Assembly: GCA_963930775.1 (NCBI GenBank) | Contig: OZ005689.1 | Span: forward strand, 9,312,854 to 9,376,853 | Origin: Cliona cf. orientalis | Taxonomy: Eukaryota; Porifera; Demospongiae; Clionaida; Clionaidae | Direction of reading: 5' to 3' | Length of the DNA stretch: 64,000 nt | Shown here: piece after piece, positions 22,566-35,129 of the stretch | Layout: every line of letters starts with the position of its first letter | Numbering within the stretch: the stretch's first letter is position 1 | Made by a program: the position numbers and the translations under genes | The notes under the pieces: generated by a model | Database searches by the model: none | Told to the model about the DNA's origin: nothing | Seen by the model: only the letters and a program-made list of their open reading frames with translations

Positions 22566-23402
22566 ACAAAATAATTTGCATGTATACATGTTGAAGTGCA
22601 TGGCATTCTGTACGATGGTGTTTTTAATCCACGTACCAGTGTACCCACTCTTTACTTAATGGTAGTCTAAAAGTTGTTGTTTACCTGGCAAGCAGCGTAT
22701 CAAGGCCTATAATATTATAAGGATTACACACTTTCATTACTATACACTACCACATTGTAGCTATACCTAAGTGTAATTATACTTGAATATAATATATTAT
22801 ATTAGACACTCTATATACATGGATCTGTAATAATTAATACTATCAGTGGCAGTCAGAAATACAACATAATCAATTGTAAACCATTAGCATCCACCTGTGC
22901 TTTAAATTAACATTTGTACCGGTATGCTGCTTAGCTACCACTATTTATTAATATTATAATTATCACCAAAAACAAGTCTGAGAGGATTAATATTGACATT
23001 CTTAGACAGTAAATTTACCGTAAGCCAATTCTATGAAAAGTGTAATGAAATATTCCAATATTCTTCACATCGTTTTCTTATACCTACTTTCCAGTAGTGA
23101 AACATCCTTCACGGTCCTTTCTGGAACATTAGATAACACATCATTTGCATACGAATAACAAGGAAATTGGAACAGATTACACCTGGTCCAAGTACATGCA
23201 CCAACAGTATTTAAGACATACATAATGTCATGTAAAATAATATAGTAATAATTAAGACATGCAGGAAACAGTGCACATACATGCAGGCAAAAAAAAAAAA
23301 TCAATGTTGGCCTTATATATTTGGATGCGATTCTGCTTGTTAGTTCATCACAATTATATAGATCATCCTGATTTTGAATTTCTGTTCAGTATATTATTTG
23401 TT

Positions 23403-24073
23403 ATGATTGCTTCAACAGTTTTAGTGTATCTGCTCCTAGCTGTGAGCTCAGCTGCTTCACAGGAGACAATTAAAGTCACTGTTTTGCAAAGTGATGTAGA
23501 TCAGTGCCCTCCAGCCGATCAACTTGAAGCCGTGAGAAGCAATGTCACTGAGATGATTCGTGCATTTATCAAAACCAATTTACTACCAGCTGGATCATTT
23601 CAAAACCCAGCTATCTCATGTATGAACCTGCCACAGAGTAGTCCTTCTGGCAACGACTGGATTCTCAATCCCAGCACAGGCAATGCTACTCTGCAGTATT
23701 GCGATAATTCCACCAGGTGCAGCTGTGGTGAAGGAGGCTGGATGAGAGTGGCAAATCTTGACATGATGGACCAAACACAACAATGCCCATCAGGATTTAG
23801 AAATATGGAATCTCCGCGACGTTCATGCAGTAGACCAGAGTCTGATAAATGTGTATCTGCAATGTTTCCCATTAATGGCGTTGAATATTCAAGAGTCTGT
23901 GGAAGAATCATAGGCTACCAAATTGGAGATCCAAATGCATTCAGGGACGGACCCAATCCAAGAGTAATTGACGGCTTGTATGTTGAAGGAGTCACGGCAG
24001 CTCACCTCGAAAACACATATGGACATTTGCAGCGGCTCTTCATGAGGATGCACTTATATATTACATGTAAATA
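23403..24073 (+). pseudogene. Secreted cysteine-rich protein with CPSGF...RVCGRIIGYQ signature, frame broken
   Basis: I chose the Met at 23403 because a clean signal peptide follows (MIASTVLVYLLLAVSSAA). The mature part has CPPADQL, CSCGEGGWMRVANLDM, QCPSGFR, SCSRPESDKC and RVCGRIIGYQ. This is an extracellular cysteine-rich pattern that I recall from many sponge and some other invertebrate proteins of unknown role. After YVEGV (near 23990) the natural continuation (HGSSPRKHIWTFAAALHEDA) lies in another frame, so a small indel has broken it. The second frame runs to TACAT followed by GTAAAT at about 24066, which could be a splice donor to missing exons. A reversed fragment is at 22480-22565. 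Confidence 0.6.
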
Positions 24074-24328
24074 ATTAAGGTAGTGACCGTGAATTAAGTT
24101 TGGTAGCTTAGTGACCATACGTGTATGTGTTGATAGAAGCACAAAGCACAAAATTTAATAACGTAATTTAGCATAAGTGTGCATACATTACTACATGTAC
24201 ATGTACATGTGCATTGTACCACAGGTTTTTTTTTCTATCAGTTTTTTTTTTTCTATCAGTTTTTCTCTCATCATGCATACTTCTCAGCTTCTAGCTTGTT
24301 CACCATTTTTGAGAGCTTCTTTGTTTTT

Positions 24329-24410
24329 ATGGCAGCTGCACTGGTCTGCTACAACTACACTCACAACTACATTCTTTTAATGTAGTAGACCAGTGCAGCT
24401 GCCATAAACA
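24329..24410. repeat. Hairpin, TTTATGGCAGCTGCACTGG
   Basis: Near-perfect inverted arms of about 28 bases (TTTATGGCAGCTGCACTGG...GCTACA and complement) around a 20-base loop. No target duplication is evident. Confidence 0.65.
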
Positions 24411-24648
24411 CAGTTGCATAGCTACTGCAGCTGTAACAGTACATTACATGTTACGTACATACTACATTTACAAACAAAACAATCCCAAATAGTCCCTTTT
24501 CTCACAGCTGGTCAAATAATATTAAAATCATGCTTGGTATATTTATTATTATGCCTAAAGTTCCTTTTTACTTGATGCCTTCACAGATGTTTGACGGCGG
24601 GGAATTTTGATTCACACCTTAGAATTAAAGTTACAGCCCTTTGAAGTT

Positions 24649-25220
24649 ACCCCATATGTTTGTATAGGAAGCCATGCATTTGCAATGTTTTCCGCCCACG
24701 CGCTACGTGAGGGGCGGGGCCACGCGCGCACATCAACGTGACGACCATTACCCACTTTGGTCAAAATTGATGTATAGGCTGCAATGTATGGCTCTACTAT
24801 GCATCCAGCTCAATTATGTGGTGGTTTTCGGACAATTTTTTTTTCTGCTTAGTGTTCTGGTTGCCTTGAAAAAAATAATAAGGAGGGGAAGAGAGTATCG
24901 AACGCGTCATATACTCCGTGCAAGATGTTTTCGGAAAGTCACGCGCCAGGAATTCAAAAATTGACCAATCAGAGCGCTCTATTCAAATGGTACGTTGTGG
25001 GCGTGGCCTCGAGTGCAAGCTAACGCGAGCGTGATTTCGACCGAAAGCACGAGCAGATCATAATATAAAATGAGCGTTTATGAAGAATCTAGCATAAAAC
25101 TCATGAAAAACGCCGCTATTCTTCTCAGTTCTAAGAAAAATCAAGTGTTTAGCCCCTTGGGCTAGTCACGTGCGCACGGCTGCAAGTCACGTTACTTGCC
25201 GAAAACATATTACATGGGGT
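24649..25220. mobile_element. MITE with TACCCCATATGTTT ends
   Basis: The left end TACCCCATATGTTT and right end AAACATATTACATGGGGTA are imperfect inverted repeats. The interior is richer in CpG (GGGGCGGGGCCACGCGCGC) than its surroundings. The frame of about 96 codons inside is not protein-like. Confidence 0.5.
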
Positions 25221-25376
25221 ATATAGCACGTTCGACACTCTCTTCCTCTCCTTATTATTTACTCTTGATAATATTTATAATACATTTCATTAATCAATGA
25301 AAAAGGAAGACTTAATACATAATTGAGGGGTGTGGAACACGAAACTAAGGAAGTGTCAGATCAACTCATGTATGCA

Positions 25377-25870
25377 GGGTTTCATTTAGGGCTCCCCCTG
25401 GTTGCCCCACCCACCCCCCCCCCCCCCCCCCCTTGAGAGTAGCCACCATTATACACGCAATACATGTACAAGTAAAAAGATTAAAGTGTCCAAAGCAGCA
25501 GTTTTGCTCATATTTAATACATAAACTAGCTGAAGCTTTGCACTACGCGCGGTGGGAGACACAACGTCATCCCACATCTATCCTTGCAACATTTGACTTA
25601 AGATGGAGGGGAACCAGTGGATATTACTGACAGGCTTTTCCCCATTCAAGTGCTTAGAAGCCACCAGAAACGGTCTCAGAGGTTGAAACATCATAGTATA
25701 AAACTTTCCTGGGGGAGCATACCCCGAGACCAATCATGCAAATTAATAAGCACAACGTCATTCTTCGCACATAGAAAAACATGCTATAGTCTTTGCCCCC
25801 CCCCCCTTAACTCTGCAATATTATTGTCACATTTTCCCTCTTTACAATAATTCTAAATGAAACCCTGGTA
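25377..25870. mobile_element. MITE with CAGGGTTTCATTTAG ends, copy 1
   Basis: The left end CAGGGTTTCATTTAG and right end CTAAATGAAACCCTG are perfect complements; C runs lie just inside each end. A relative in the opposite direction is at 32615-33040. Both share CTGGGGGAGCAT-type, GCCACCAGAAAC and TTGCAACATTTGACTT boxes. Non-coding. Confidence 0.75.
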
Positions 25871-26175
25871 TGCGTATACCACTTTTCTATTGGCGTCTTA
25901 ATTAACCATAATAATATATTATATTATTAATTTATACTGTAGTTGCTGCATGATTTGCAATACACTATATGGATTAGGGTTATGTTTTGGATTAAAACAA
26001 TAGGATCAGTATTAATTATTCTGGTGGAATGATTACTACTGATATAAGATCGCAAATCTTGCAAGCTCTCTTAATTTTATGACAATAAGCATCAAATTTC
26101 CTTGTAATTCTTATTCTCTGCTGACTCTGCAACATAAGTTAGTATTGACCCAGAACCTTGAACACATAATTATAG

Positions 26176-26246
26176 TTATCTGACAGTAATTGGGGTGCAT
26201 GATTATGAGATGCATGGTCGAATGCACCCCAATTACTATCAGATAG
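26176..26246. repeat. Hairpin, AGTAATTGGGGTGCAT
   Basis: Inverted arms of about 25 bases (TATCTGACAGTAATTGGGG and complement, one mismatch) around a loop of about 20 bases. Confidence 0.6.
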
Positions 26247-26707
26247 TTGGTAGTTGACCTCTGTTCACCATTCATGATTGGCCTACTTTATGATGATCGA
26301 CCCACCCCCTTCCCATGGCCAGCAAATTGCCTATAAAAACTTTGGTTGCTAGGCAACTATCAACAAATGGCATTATTTGTGCTCTATTTGGATACCCCTC
26401 AGCCACAGGTTGCATGCCCTTGTGGTAGCATGATTAATAGCATAATTCCTCTTTGCATACAACAGAGTGATAACTTAAAGATGGTAATCATGGCTTTTAC
26501 TATGATGTTGTACATGTACAGTACTGATAAAACAAGCATACTCTCTTTAATTGTACAATGTCATAGTCAGAAGAAACTGGAACATTATTCTTCCTCAGTC
26601 AGCAACAACAAAAGTTACTAAGGAAGTGTCACTTTAAGACAGCAGGGCAGTGAGATTTACGTAGTTTAAATTTTAATGATCATAGTAATAATATAGTTAT
26701 CAGTACT

Positions 26708-27753
26708 ATGGAGGAACTTCCATTATTTGAGAAAGCAGAAGAAGAAAGTAAGTGCTTTGTATATCAATTATTGCTGTTTGGTTGTGGAAAGTGTATTGCA
26801 TATTCTTGCATAAAATGAAAATAGTATTATCATAAAGATAATGTGATATTATTAATTTTATTAGGTGGAATTAAGAAATGTGCAACAAGTACATGGAAGT
26901 GTTTGTCCGTGTGTAGCACAATGATAATGCTGCTCCTGAGCTTGGGAATGTTCATAGTAGGTGTAAAGATATGGGGGATAATAAATGGTCACTTTGACAT
27001 AGCAACTAGTTATGATGATGTCATCTGCTTTACCTGCATAAAATATCTAACAGTTTCAACCATCATCTTCGTTATTGGAAGCGTACTTACACTCTTAATC
27101 TTGTGCTGCAATTTTTGTGCTAAATTACACAAATTTAACAGTGGAGTTTTGATAACAATATTTTGCACAGTAGCTGGACTTATCGCTATCTTAAATGTAA
27201 TAGCCACACCTATTTGGTTTGTTAAACAGAGTGATATCATGCAGAAATTTATAGAGAGCAGTAAATCATCATTTCAAAATCAATTTGATGATTTCCTCAT
27301 TTTTGCAACATGGGACGATTATCAGTCGAAATTTGGTTGTTGTGGAGTGAAAGATTACAAGGACTATTACAAGTACTTTGAACAAGATACCGCCATTCCT
27401 ACCTCATGTTGCAATTTGACCACACTCATCCCTGCAAACATTGATTGTTCAACGATTGTCCAACAGGTTACAGATGACGATATAGCTTTCTATTATATTT
27501 ATGGAACCGGTTACGTTGCCCTTATGTTATTATTGGCAAACTAAACCTAAACTCTACAATCATTCACGATATCGCCCTTGGAATTACTGTATGTTCAGGT
27601 TTTGTTTTTGTAACTGTGCTCACAGTTTTTATTTTTACTATGATTGCCATCCCTGAAGACACAGGTCAGCTATGTTTTCTCGTAACAATCATCTTTATTA
27701 CTCTTTATGTAATTATAAAGGTCTGTTCTACTGTGTCAAAGCATGCTAAATAA
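26708..27753 (+). pseudogene. Tetraspanin-like four-pass membrane protein, one frameshift
   Basis: Exon 1 is 26708-26747 (MEELPLFEKAEEE) and exon 2 starts at 26865, phase 1. Three hydrophobic segments follow (near SVCSTMIMLLLSLGMFIVGV, YLTVSTIIFVIGSVLTLL, GVLITIFCTVAGLIAIL). Then comes a large loop with FGCCGVKDYKDYY, PTSCCN and a single DC, the Cys-Cys-Gly pattern of tetraspanins, which organise partner proteins in the plasma membrane. The frame stops at 27542-27544, but a shifted frame continues with a fourth hydrophobic segment (ALGITVCSGFVFVTVLTVF) and ends at 27753. A single indel near 27520 thus cuts off the last membrane segment. It could be a recent pseudogene, an allele, or an assembly error. 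Confidence 0.65.
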
Positions 27754-27918
27754 TTACAGTATTGTTCATATATCAAAAATTGTAATTTGTGATACAAATA
27801 TTACCTCATTTGCACTTAATGCTTCAATTTTTAAGTATTGAAATGTGGATACCACAGACTATAATGATAAAAATTCTAGAATAATTACAAAGTTTCATAC
27901 TCTCCTATGCACCCTACA

Positions 27919-28290
27919 GGATAGCTGATTCCACCTGAATTCCTCACTCATACCATGCACGAGTTATTAATGAAGTCGTCTAATTTAAGATTCAAAGTTC
28001 AAGGTAATTGCCAAACCATAACACCATAAATAATATGGTTTTGGAGCACACAACTTATGGTTACTGACTCTAGTGAATCCCTGTGAAAGTAGAATATCGG
28101 TTAAGAACAACTACCAAGTTGCATACCGAGTCAGGATAGCTGATTCCACTCATGCACAAGTTATTAATGAAGTCGTCTAAGTTAAGATTCAAAGTTCAAG
28201 GCAATTGCAAAAATATTATGGCTTTGGAATATAGCTATTATACACAACTGACCCTAGTGAAACCCTGTGAACCCCTGCAACCAGCAGGGC
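27919..28290. repeat. Tandem duplication of about 170 bases
   Basis: GATAGCTGATTCCAC followed by GAGTTATTAATGAAGTCGTC and AGATTCAAAGTTCAAGG occurs at about 27919-28086 and again at about 28134-28290. No coding content in either copy. Confidence 0.7.
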
Positions 28291-28694
28291 AGACCATGCA
28301 TAGTGGGGCTGCATTGGGGATCATCCCTTTATCTTCAACATGTGACCCTAATAGCCACCACAAAGAATCATATCTGGCATCACCCAGTGAACCACAAACT
28401 GTATTTGCTATCTGATGAACATCATCACTAGGATCTAGGAGGAGATAACCACAAAACTCTATATATCTCTAATACCACCATCACACGGGACTGGTATTCA
28501 GTGTTACAAGTAGCATGAGCATGTTAAATAGCAATTTTGGCCCGGGATATAATTATTGGTGTACCTTGTAGAATTACATTATTTTGATGCATTTGAGCAC
28601 CCAATTTTGTTATGTGCTGTTTAATGATTATGATTATTTCATAATATTATTATAAGGAGAGCATTCTGCTGGAAATGAACATAATATTAATATC

Positions 28695-28719
28695 ATAGAA
28701 TCCCACAATTATCCCCCCC

Positions 28720-28753
<34 letters not shown>

Positions 28754-29090
28754 CATTTTTAGCTCAAGTTCCTGCATAGGTCTCATGTGTATACCCCCCC
28801 CCCCCCCCCCCCCACCTGCCTGAAAATAAAAGTAGAGTCCATAAGCCAACAAAAACAGTAGCTACAGCTAGCAAACATGCCATTCGTGGCCTTACTTTGT
28901 CATTTTCCCCGAGTTTTGCCCTTCAAACAGCCAGAGTAAGTACGGAGATTGCATACCCATGTGGCGATAATAGTGGTCACACAATCCCGCAAATAATAAT
29001 TATAAGCCCCCTCCCCTCTTTTGCTAAATGTTATAATACCGGTATTATAGCATGCGCAAAGAAGCGGGGGCGTAATCATGGGATTCTACA
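28695..29090. mobile_element. MITE with TAGAATCCCA ends and long C runs
   Basis: Left CATAGAATCCCACAATTA and right TAATCATGGGATTCTACA are inverted ends with a few mismatches. Inside are two very long C runs (about 28717-28752 and 28795-28813). It abuts the 3' end of the Kelch coding region, whose frame runs about 15 codons into it. Confidence 0.6.
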
Positions 29091-32000
29091 GTAATAATGT
29101 GCATACATTCATACATGGCTTCAGGTACTATTATAATAGTTGTATATACAGATGCTATGTCCACTCGTTGAGCAGCACCAATACCACCAGCCACATACAA
29201 GTCCCCACTGGGGAGAACTGTACAGGTGCACTCATATCGTTTAGTAGGCAGCTCCCCAGCCTTGATCCAGCTCCTGCTGCAAGGTCGATAGTGGTAGATG
29301 GCAGTGTTGTCAGGATGTCCCCCTCCACCAAATGCTAGCAGGGCTCCATTGAAGGCCAAGGCAGTGGAGCGGTTCAGTGGTGTATCAGGTAGTGACTGCC
29401 ATGTTGATGGTATGGGTGGAGCACTTGCACCATGGCCAGCTGGTTGAGAAACAGCTTGAGAGATGAGGTCATCCAAACACATACTGAACACTTTCTTGGA
29501 TGATGCAAATCCCGTAGTGTAGCCACACAAGAGATAACACATGTTACCAATGATAGCTGGTAGTACTTGAGAAAGCGGTTGAGGTAGTGATGCAGCTAGG
29601 TATCATTGTGTTGAACTCCTGGTTGAATCAGTGTCGAGGATCTCAACTCTTGAAAGATGAGTTTTATCATAACCTCCCATCACCACCAGCCACCTGTTAT
29701 TGTGGGTAGCTACTGATGGTGAGTTGCATGCTGTGGTCATTTGTGGTAAGGGGTGAGTCCATCTTTTTGACTGTTGGTTCCACACACCCAGCTTGTTGGT
29801 CACTTTGCCAGTTTGTACATCCTTCCCACCGACCAGTACAAGCTGGTTATTAACAACAGCCATGGAGAACCACTTGAATGTATATGGAGGTAGTGTATCA
29901 TGGGAGTCCTGTTTAGGATCATAGACCATCACCGTTCGTTCCCTGTCTGGTGACGCATTCCCTCCTCCAATGTACACCATCTCCTTGAACACCACCACTC
30001 TTGGATATCCATACATTTCAAAAGGTAAGTCCTTTCCCCTCCTCCATTTTAGCCTCAGTGGGAGATTCAGCTCTGACAGTGGTGTCTGTAAAGTAAATTT
30101 AATCATTAATGCTACATTATTATGCATTTTTAATTAGTTATCGTGCCTTTATTACTGGCCTCTTTGAAGTAACAGAATGTGGTGTTGACATCTGCTGCAA
30201 TGATTCCTGTGTACACATAATAGTAATGCCTAAGTACTACCATACTCAAACTTATACACCGTATGAAAAAAATAATTTTGGCAAAGATCGTCAATCGCAC
30301 TATAATAATTATACACAGACACATTATGAGAATGCTAATTTCTTATGTTTATACGTTGTATTCAATTAGGTATGCATGCAACAGGAACTCTACAGTGTAT
30401 GAACACTGACCTGCAACCTTCTAATTTCTCTCTGAAGTCTGCTGATGTCAGCATTTCTTAGCTGAATCTCCTCATTCTTCTGTCGTAGCTGGGTCTGAAG
30501 CTCTTCCTCTCTCTGTCTGAGTCTGTCATCCTTCTCCCTCAGTTGAGCATTGAGCTGCTGGATTGCTGTGGTGTGCTGCTCTTCTCTCTGCTGGAATTCT
30601 GCTTGCAATCGGCTAATATCAGCCTAGCAAGAACAAATAAGATAGTTCCAAGACAGGTTCCAATGCCTATGCATTACTAATACACAATCAGCCTATCAAT
30701 TATTATCTGTATTTGAATATCTTTTTGCCGTAGCTCTGCTTCACGCTGTACATCAGCTGCCTATAATATTTAAAAGGTGATCTACTCAATATGTATGTGA
30801 GTGGGTGGGGGGGGAGGTAATAATACTTTTTAAATCATACCTCTAGCTGTTGTTGTAGTTGTTGTATCTCCTCCTCCTTTGTTGTCAACTCGTCAACCTT
30901 TTCTTTGCTCTTCTTCAAAGCCATGGCCGTTTTTACCTGCCTCACTGCATCCACTATCGTTAGTTCTCCACACATCCCTTCGATATCTCCCTTCAGTCCC
31001 TCCAACACTCTCACCAGCTGCTCAGCTGTGGGTCTCTCTTCTTGGATATTCTCCAGACACTGCTTGACTACACCCACCAAAGGGTAGCCTGCACTCCCCC
31101 TGTGTAGCTCTCTCTCTAGACACTCAAAGTAGTTTCCTCGACGCCTCACTTCAGAACGAGCCAAAAGTTCCCTAGGATTGTTGGGGTCAGGATAAGTGTG
31201 CTCTAAGAGTTTACCAGGAAAAACCTATATAAAATAATTACAATAGCTAGTATTATTATAACAAAAGTTTCATTGTTAGATGTAAATATATATAGTGCTG
31301 TGTGAAAGGGTGGGTGCTTATAACATTAATTTTATAATCAGATTCTATCTCTCTCTCTCCTTCAGTTTTAATTTAGCACTCTACCTGTGTGAGAGTAAAG
31401 AGAGCCAGATGACCAAACGAGAAGATATCAAGGTTGTGGCCATAACGAGCTGGTAATGAAAGAGCCTCGGGAGGCATGTAGACTAGTGTCCCTGGTAATC
31501 GAGATAGCGTCCTAGCTAGCTGGTCAGGCTGTAGGTCCACAATACGAGAATTCCCCAGATCTGTAATCTTAGCCACAAAATAGGAGGTCAGCAGCACATT
31601 CTTTGCTGTCAGGTCCCTGTGGATGATTTGAGGAGTGTGTTTGTGCAGGTAGAGAAGGCCCCTGGACACGTCCTCCAGAATGGATCGCTTCAATGCTAGA
31701 GGGATGTTGGGGACTGTTTCAATCAGATCGTCAAGATTCCCATCCAGTCTCTCCATCAGTAGCACAGGGAGTTGGCAGTCGGGGAGGAAACACACACCCA
31801 GGAACAGCGTGATATTGGGGTGACGAAGGTCGGACATCAGCTGGCATTCCTGCACGTACCTGCTGGCAACATTATCCACTCCAACGTTACCAGCATCAAT
31901 GAGAATATCATGAATCTTCTTTCCAGCACATATAAGTCCATTCACTTCAACCTGAAGATCACAAAATTGACGCTCAATACTCATAATATTCTAATAATTA

Positions 32001-32155
32001 TTTATACTTCATTTCAATGTTTTTACCTCTTCTACTGATCCATAGGAGCCAGTGCCCAGTTGTTTTCCAGTGGCTCTGCCTTGCACAGTAAAACGTGCCA
32101 GTTGGTGATCATTCATTAGTGTACGTAGACGCTGCCTCTGCTGTCGTTCAGCCAT
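29045..32155 (-). CDS. TKL-type kinase, coiled coil, Kelch repeats; in-frame TGA in the Kelch part
   Basis: Exons, all phase 0: 32027-32155, 31385-31951, 30841-31224, 30686-30760, 30411-30623, then 30085 downward. Exon 1 has the glycine loop LGTGSYGSV; exon 2 has the ATP lysine (CAGKKIH), HRDLTAKN, DLG in place of DFG, and MPPEAL. This is a complete, probably active kinase domain of tyrosine kinase-like type. Exons 3-5 form a Glu/Gln-rich coiled coil for self-association. Exon 6 encodes Kelch blades (MVYIGGGN, LVLVGGKD, WLVVMGGY). A TGA at 29603-29605 sits where a Trp is expected (VEILDTDS...Q-W-Y), and the same frame continues with more blades (GALLAFGGGG, GDLYVAGGIG). The product is about 616 residues if the stop is obeyed. 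The fourth exon's donor is the least certain. The 5' half is duplicated at 50384-51691. Confidence 0.8.
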
Positions 32156-32614
32156 TAACCCTTGATCCCACTTATGTATTTTCCATTCCTAAATTCCACC
32201 TAGGAGTGGCAGATTTGACATTTGGCACCCACCTGTCATGATATGGCTCATTAACTAGACTAATGGTGAACTAATTATAGCTTAGTTACTAGAGTACCCA
32301 ATAGCTATTTCTGATATGCATGGAATCCAAATTGCCACCATAGTAGAGTAGCTAAGTACCACAGCTACAGCTTGGTTAAAGTTTTCTTGTTTTCTGGACC
32401 ACTATTTTCTGCAGGAATATTGATTATCTATTAAGCTCTTATTGTTTTCAAATAAGAGATATTGATACTAGGCACCATAATAATATGAATCCAAGGGCTT
32501 ATATATGGATCCCAAAAGGAGAAAGGGCATGTACTACTACTAATAACTGCCATACTTTCCTGTGTACCTAGCAAAATTCAGATCACTGGTTTTGTGACTG
32601 ATTATAGTAACAGC

Positions 32615-33040
32615 GTCAGGGTTTCATTTAGGATTTTTGTCAAGGGGGGGGGGGGGGCAGACTATAGTATGTTTTTCCATCATGAAGAAGGACGTTGTGC
32701 TCATTAACTTCATTATATTAGGGGGGTCTGGTGGTATGCTCCCCCAGGAAAATTAAATATATCTACCTCTGAGACTGTTTCTGGTGGCTTCTGAGCACTC
32801 GGAGGGGGAAAGTCTGTCAGTAATATCCACTGGTTCCCCTCTATTTCAAGTCAAATGTTGCAAGGATGTGGGATGTGTCTCCTACTGTGTGTAGCGTGAA
32901 GCTTTAGCTAATTTTTGGCTTAAAAATAAGCAAAACTCCCACTTGGACACTTTTACTGTTTAAATCTTTTACTTGTGCATGTATTACATGTATGGATATA
33001 TAGTGGCTCAGACTCTCAAGAGGGGGCAGCCATCTTCCAA
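32615..33040. mobile_element. MITE, relative of 25377, absent from the duplicate block
   Basis: Starts CAGGGTTTCATTTAG then a G run. It lies between AACAGCG and CTGTCTGGATTTCAC, which are almost adjacent in the duplicate block at 52145-52160. It therefore inserted in this copy after the duplication, or was lost precisely from the other. Confidence 0.65.
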
Positions 33041-33159
33041 GGGGGGCTGTCTGGATTTCACTGTGGGTATTGAGGATTTCTACTATTATTTCATAATAAT
33101 GCATAAGAAACGGGCCGGGGGAGGGGGGGGGGGCAGTGGGGGCACTTGTTGCCACAACC

Positions 33160-33395
33160 AGGGCCATCCAGTATTTATTGTATTAATTATCCCTTGTAAG
33201 GGTTCACCACATTATATTCATGATAGCCTCTTATCATATCCAACCAATTTTGATTACTTCCCATGCTTCCAAAGTCAGGATATTGAATTAATATGGTTCA
33301 AGATAAAGAACTCCATTGATACTGCCACGCACCTGTTCATACCCAACTTAGGAGACGCCAATTCCGATCCTCTGCTGGTACACACCCGAGCTGTA
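33160..33395 (+). mobile_element. LINE fragment within the duplicated block
   Basis: Conceptual reading gives WFKIKNSIDTATHLFIPNL, like the linker between endonuclease and reverse transcriptase of non-LTR elements. It is the counterpart of 52270-52500, where the sequence continues into more LINE-like coding. It is cut at about 33396 by unrelated sequence. Degraded, no active element. Confidence 0.35.
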
Positions 33396-34616
33396 GCTAT
33401 GGCCCGAGGCATTAAGGCCACTCTTCTTTGTGCACACGGCCCTACAGTTCTGACCAATCCTGAGCCTTGTAGCGCGGACTTTCTCTCCGCCCACACCACG
33501 TGTTCATAGCAACCGGGCTCATCCAAAATGCGTATCCATGCCCTCATGTAATGACACGGACTATATAAGAAAAAAGTTTAATGATTGTCTGAAAAATATT
33601 TTTCGTTGTATAATATTATAAATATATAATATTGACTTATTAGTAGCTACAGTAACTTAATAATAATAATAATAATAATTAATATTTCAAGAATATTATT
33701 TTAAAATCAAATGAAAATATCTACTCTGGACCAAAAAACCACCATTAAGCTACACCAGCCCTGGCCGGACTATAATATATAGGCTCCGTATTCATGCCTA
33801 TTTACATCCATGCACATCTATTTGAAATCAATACTTTGATGAAAGATTTAGGATATCTACCCAAGAAATGGCATCAATAGTGTTTTCGTGAATGGCACCC
33901 ATCATGATGTCATTGAGGGTCTAACTAGTACCACGTGCGACTGGACTCCTTACCAGTAGCACTATCAATAGGCATATTACATCAAACTTTTAGATCACTC
34001 CTTACACTTTCTTTACCACACATAATAATAAAGGAGGCTTCAAGATACAATTTAGTCTTTGTTCCGCAAAATTTCACTGAGTGGTTGCGGAGATATGGCT
34101 GTTTTAAAATTTCTAAACATCACAATTTTTCTGCCAAGCGTGTGTGTACTATTCCAAAGGGGCATGGCACGTAACATGTTGATTGCTTTAGAGGCCTATT
34201 ACTCAAAAACTACACTACTGATTGACTCCAAACTTGAAATATAGCATGTAAGTACCTCTCCACTTATTCTACTGATGAATTTAACATGCCTTACTAGTTA
34301 GTGAATAAAAAAAATTGGTGTGCATACCTGTTTGGCTGCTACTGTAGCTAACACTTCACCGCCTCAGAATTCCAGAAGCTGACTTCATGCATGATTTTTT
34401 TGAAATTACTAGTTTAGATGTCCGCTCAAACACATATATATGCTTTCATAGTGGTACACACACATGTTCACACGTGTACATGCTCATATGCACATATTAA
34501 TATTGTTTTCTGAAGTGGAATCTATTCTTAAAGTGTAAGATGAGCCCTGAGTTCTTTAGAAGCAACAAAGAGTTTAAAGTGCGTGCACTTTCTATGCATC
34601 ATAGAAATAGTCTAGC

Positions 34617-34793
34617 TAGGGGTAGTTTGAGCCAAAACTGATTTCATTTTTCAGATTTTCAACACATTTTCTCATATGTACACATGTTATTTTACACAAA
34701 GAAAAATACTTATTGAGCTCTTTTCAACTGAACACTTCAAAAATGGTTGAAACTACTAAAAAGTTTGAAATCAGCACCTTGAGTTACCCCTAG
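34617..34793. mobile_element. Small MITE with TAGGGGTA ends
   Basis: TAGGGGTAGTTTGAGCC at one end and GAGTTACCCCTA at the other, with TGATTTCA/TGAAATCA subterminal inverted repeats. Non-coding. Confidence 0.5.
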
Positions 34794-35129
34794 AAGCATA
34801 AAAAGCTCTGGAGAAGTGAGCAATATGGAGCAAGTTGAAGTTATCCATTAGCAATATTTGTACTGTTGTGTGCCACAGTAGTTGAGTATATGGGTATTTA
34901 TGGAGTTTCCCTGAAGCCCTGCAATGCCGGAAGTGGTTACAACCACAACACTTTGGATACTGTAGTGTAGTGCTATCTTTGCTGAAGCCTGTGGTGCAAG
35001 TTTGGTGTTCGTAGCACATTGTAATGAGTAGTTATGATCCCCGAAACCTTGTAATATTTATAATATATGTGTGCAGATTTTTTATAGGCAATTTTTTTGG
35101 GGTTCTGACATGCCTACTATCAAGCGTGG

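Noticed and set aside
24674-24964. 96-codon frame in a CpG-rich patch
   Set aside because: It lies wholly within a MITE, has no splice sites or domain and its composition is not protein-like.
32973-33547. Frames of 178 (plus) and 90 (minus) codons
   Set aside because: They cross a MITE end, a LINE fragment and the arm of an inverted-end element; no single protein-like composition.
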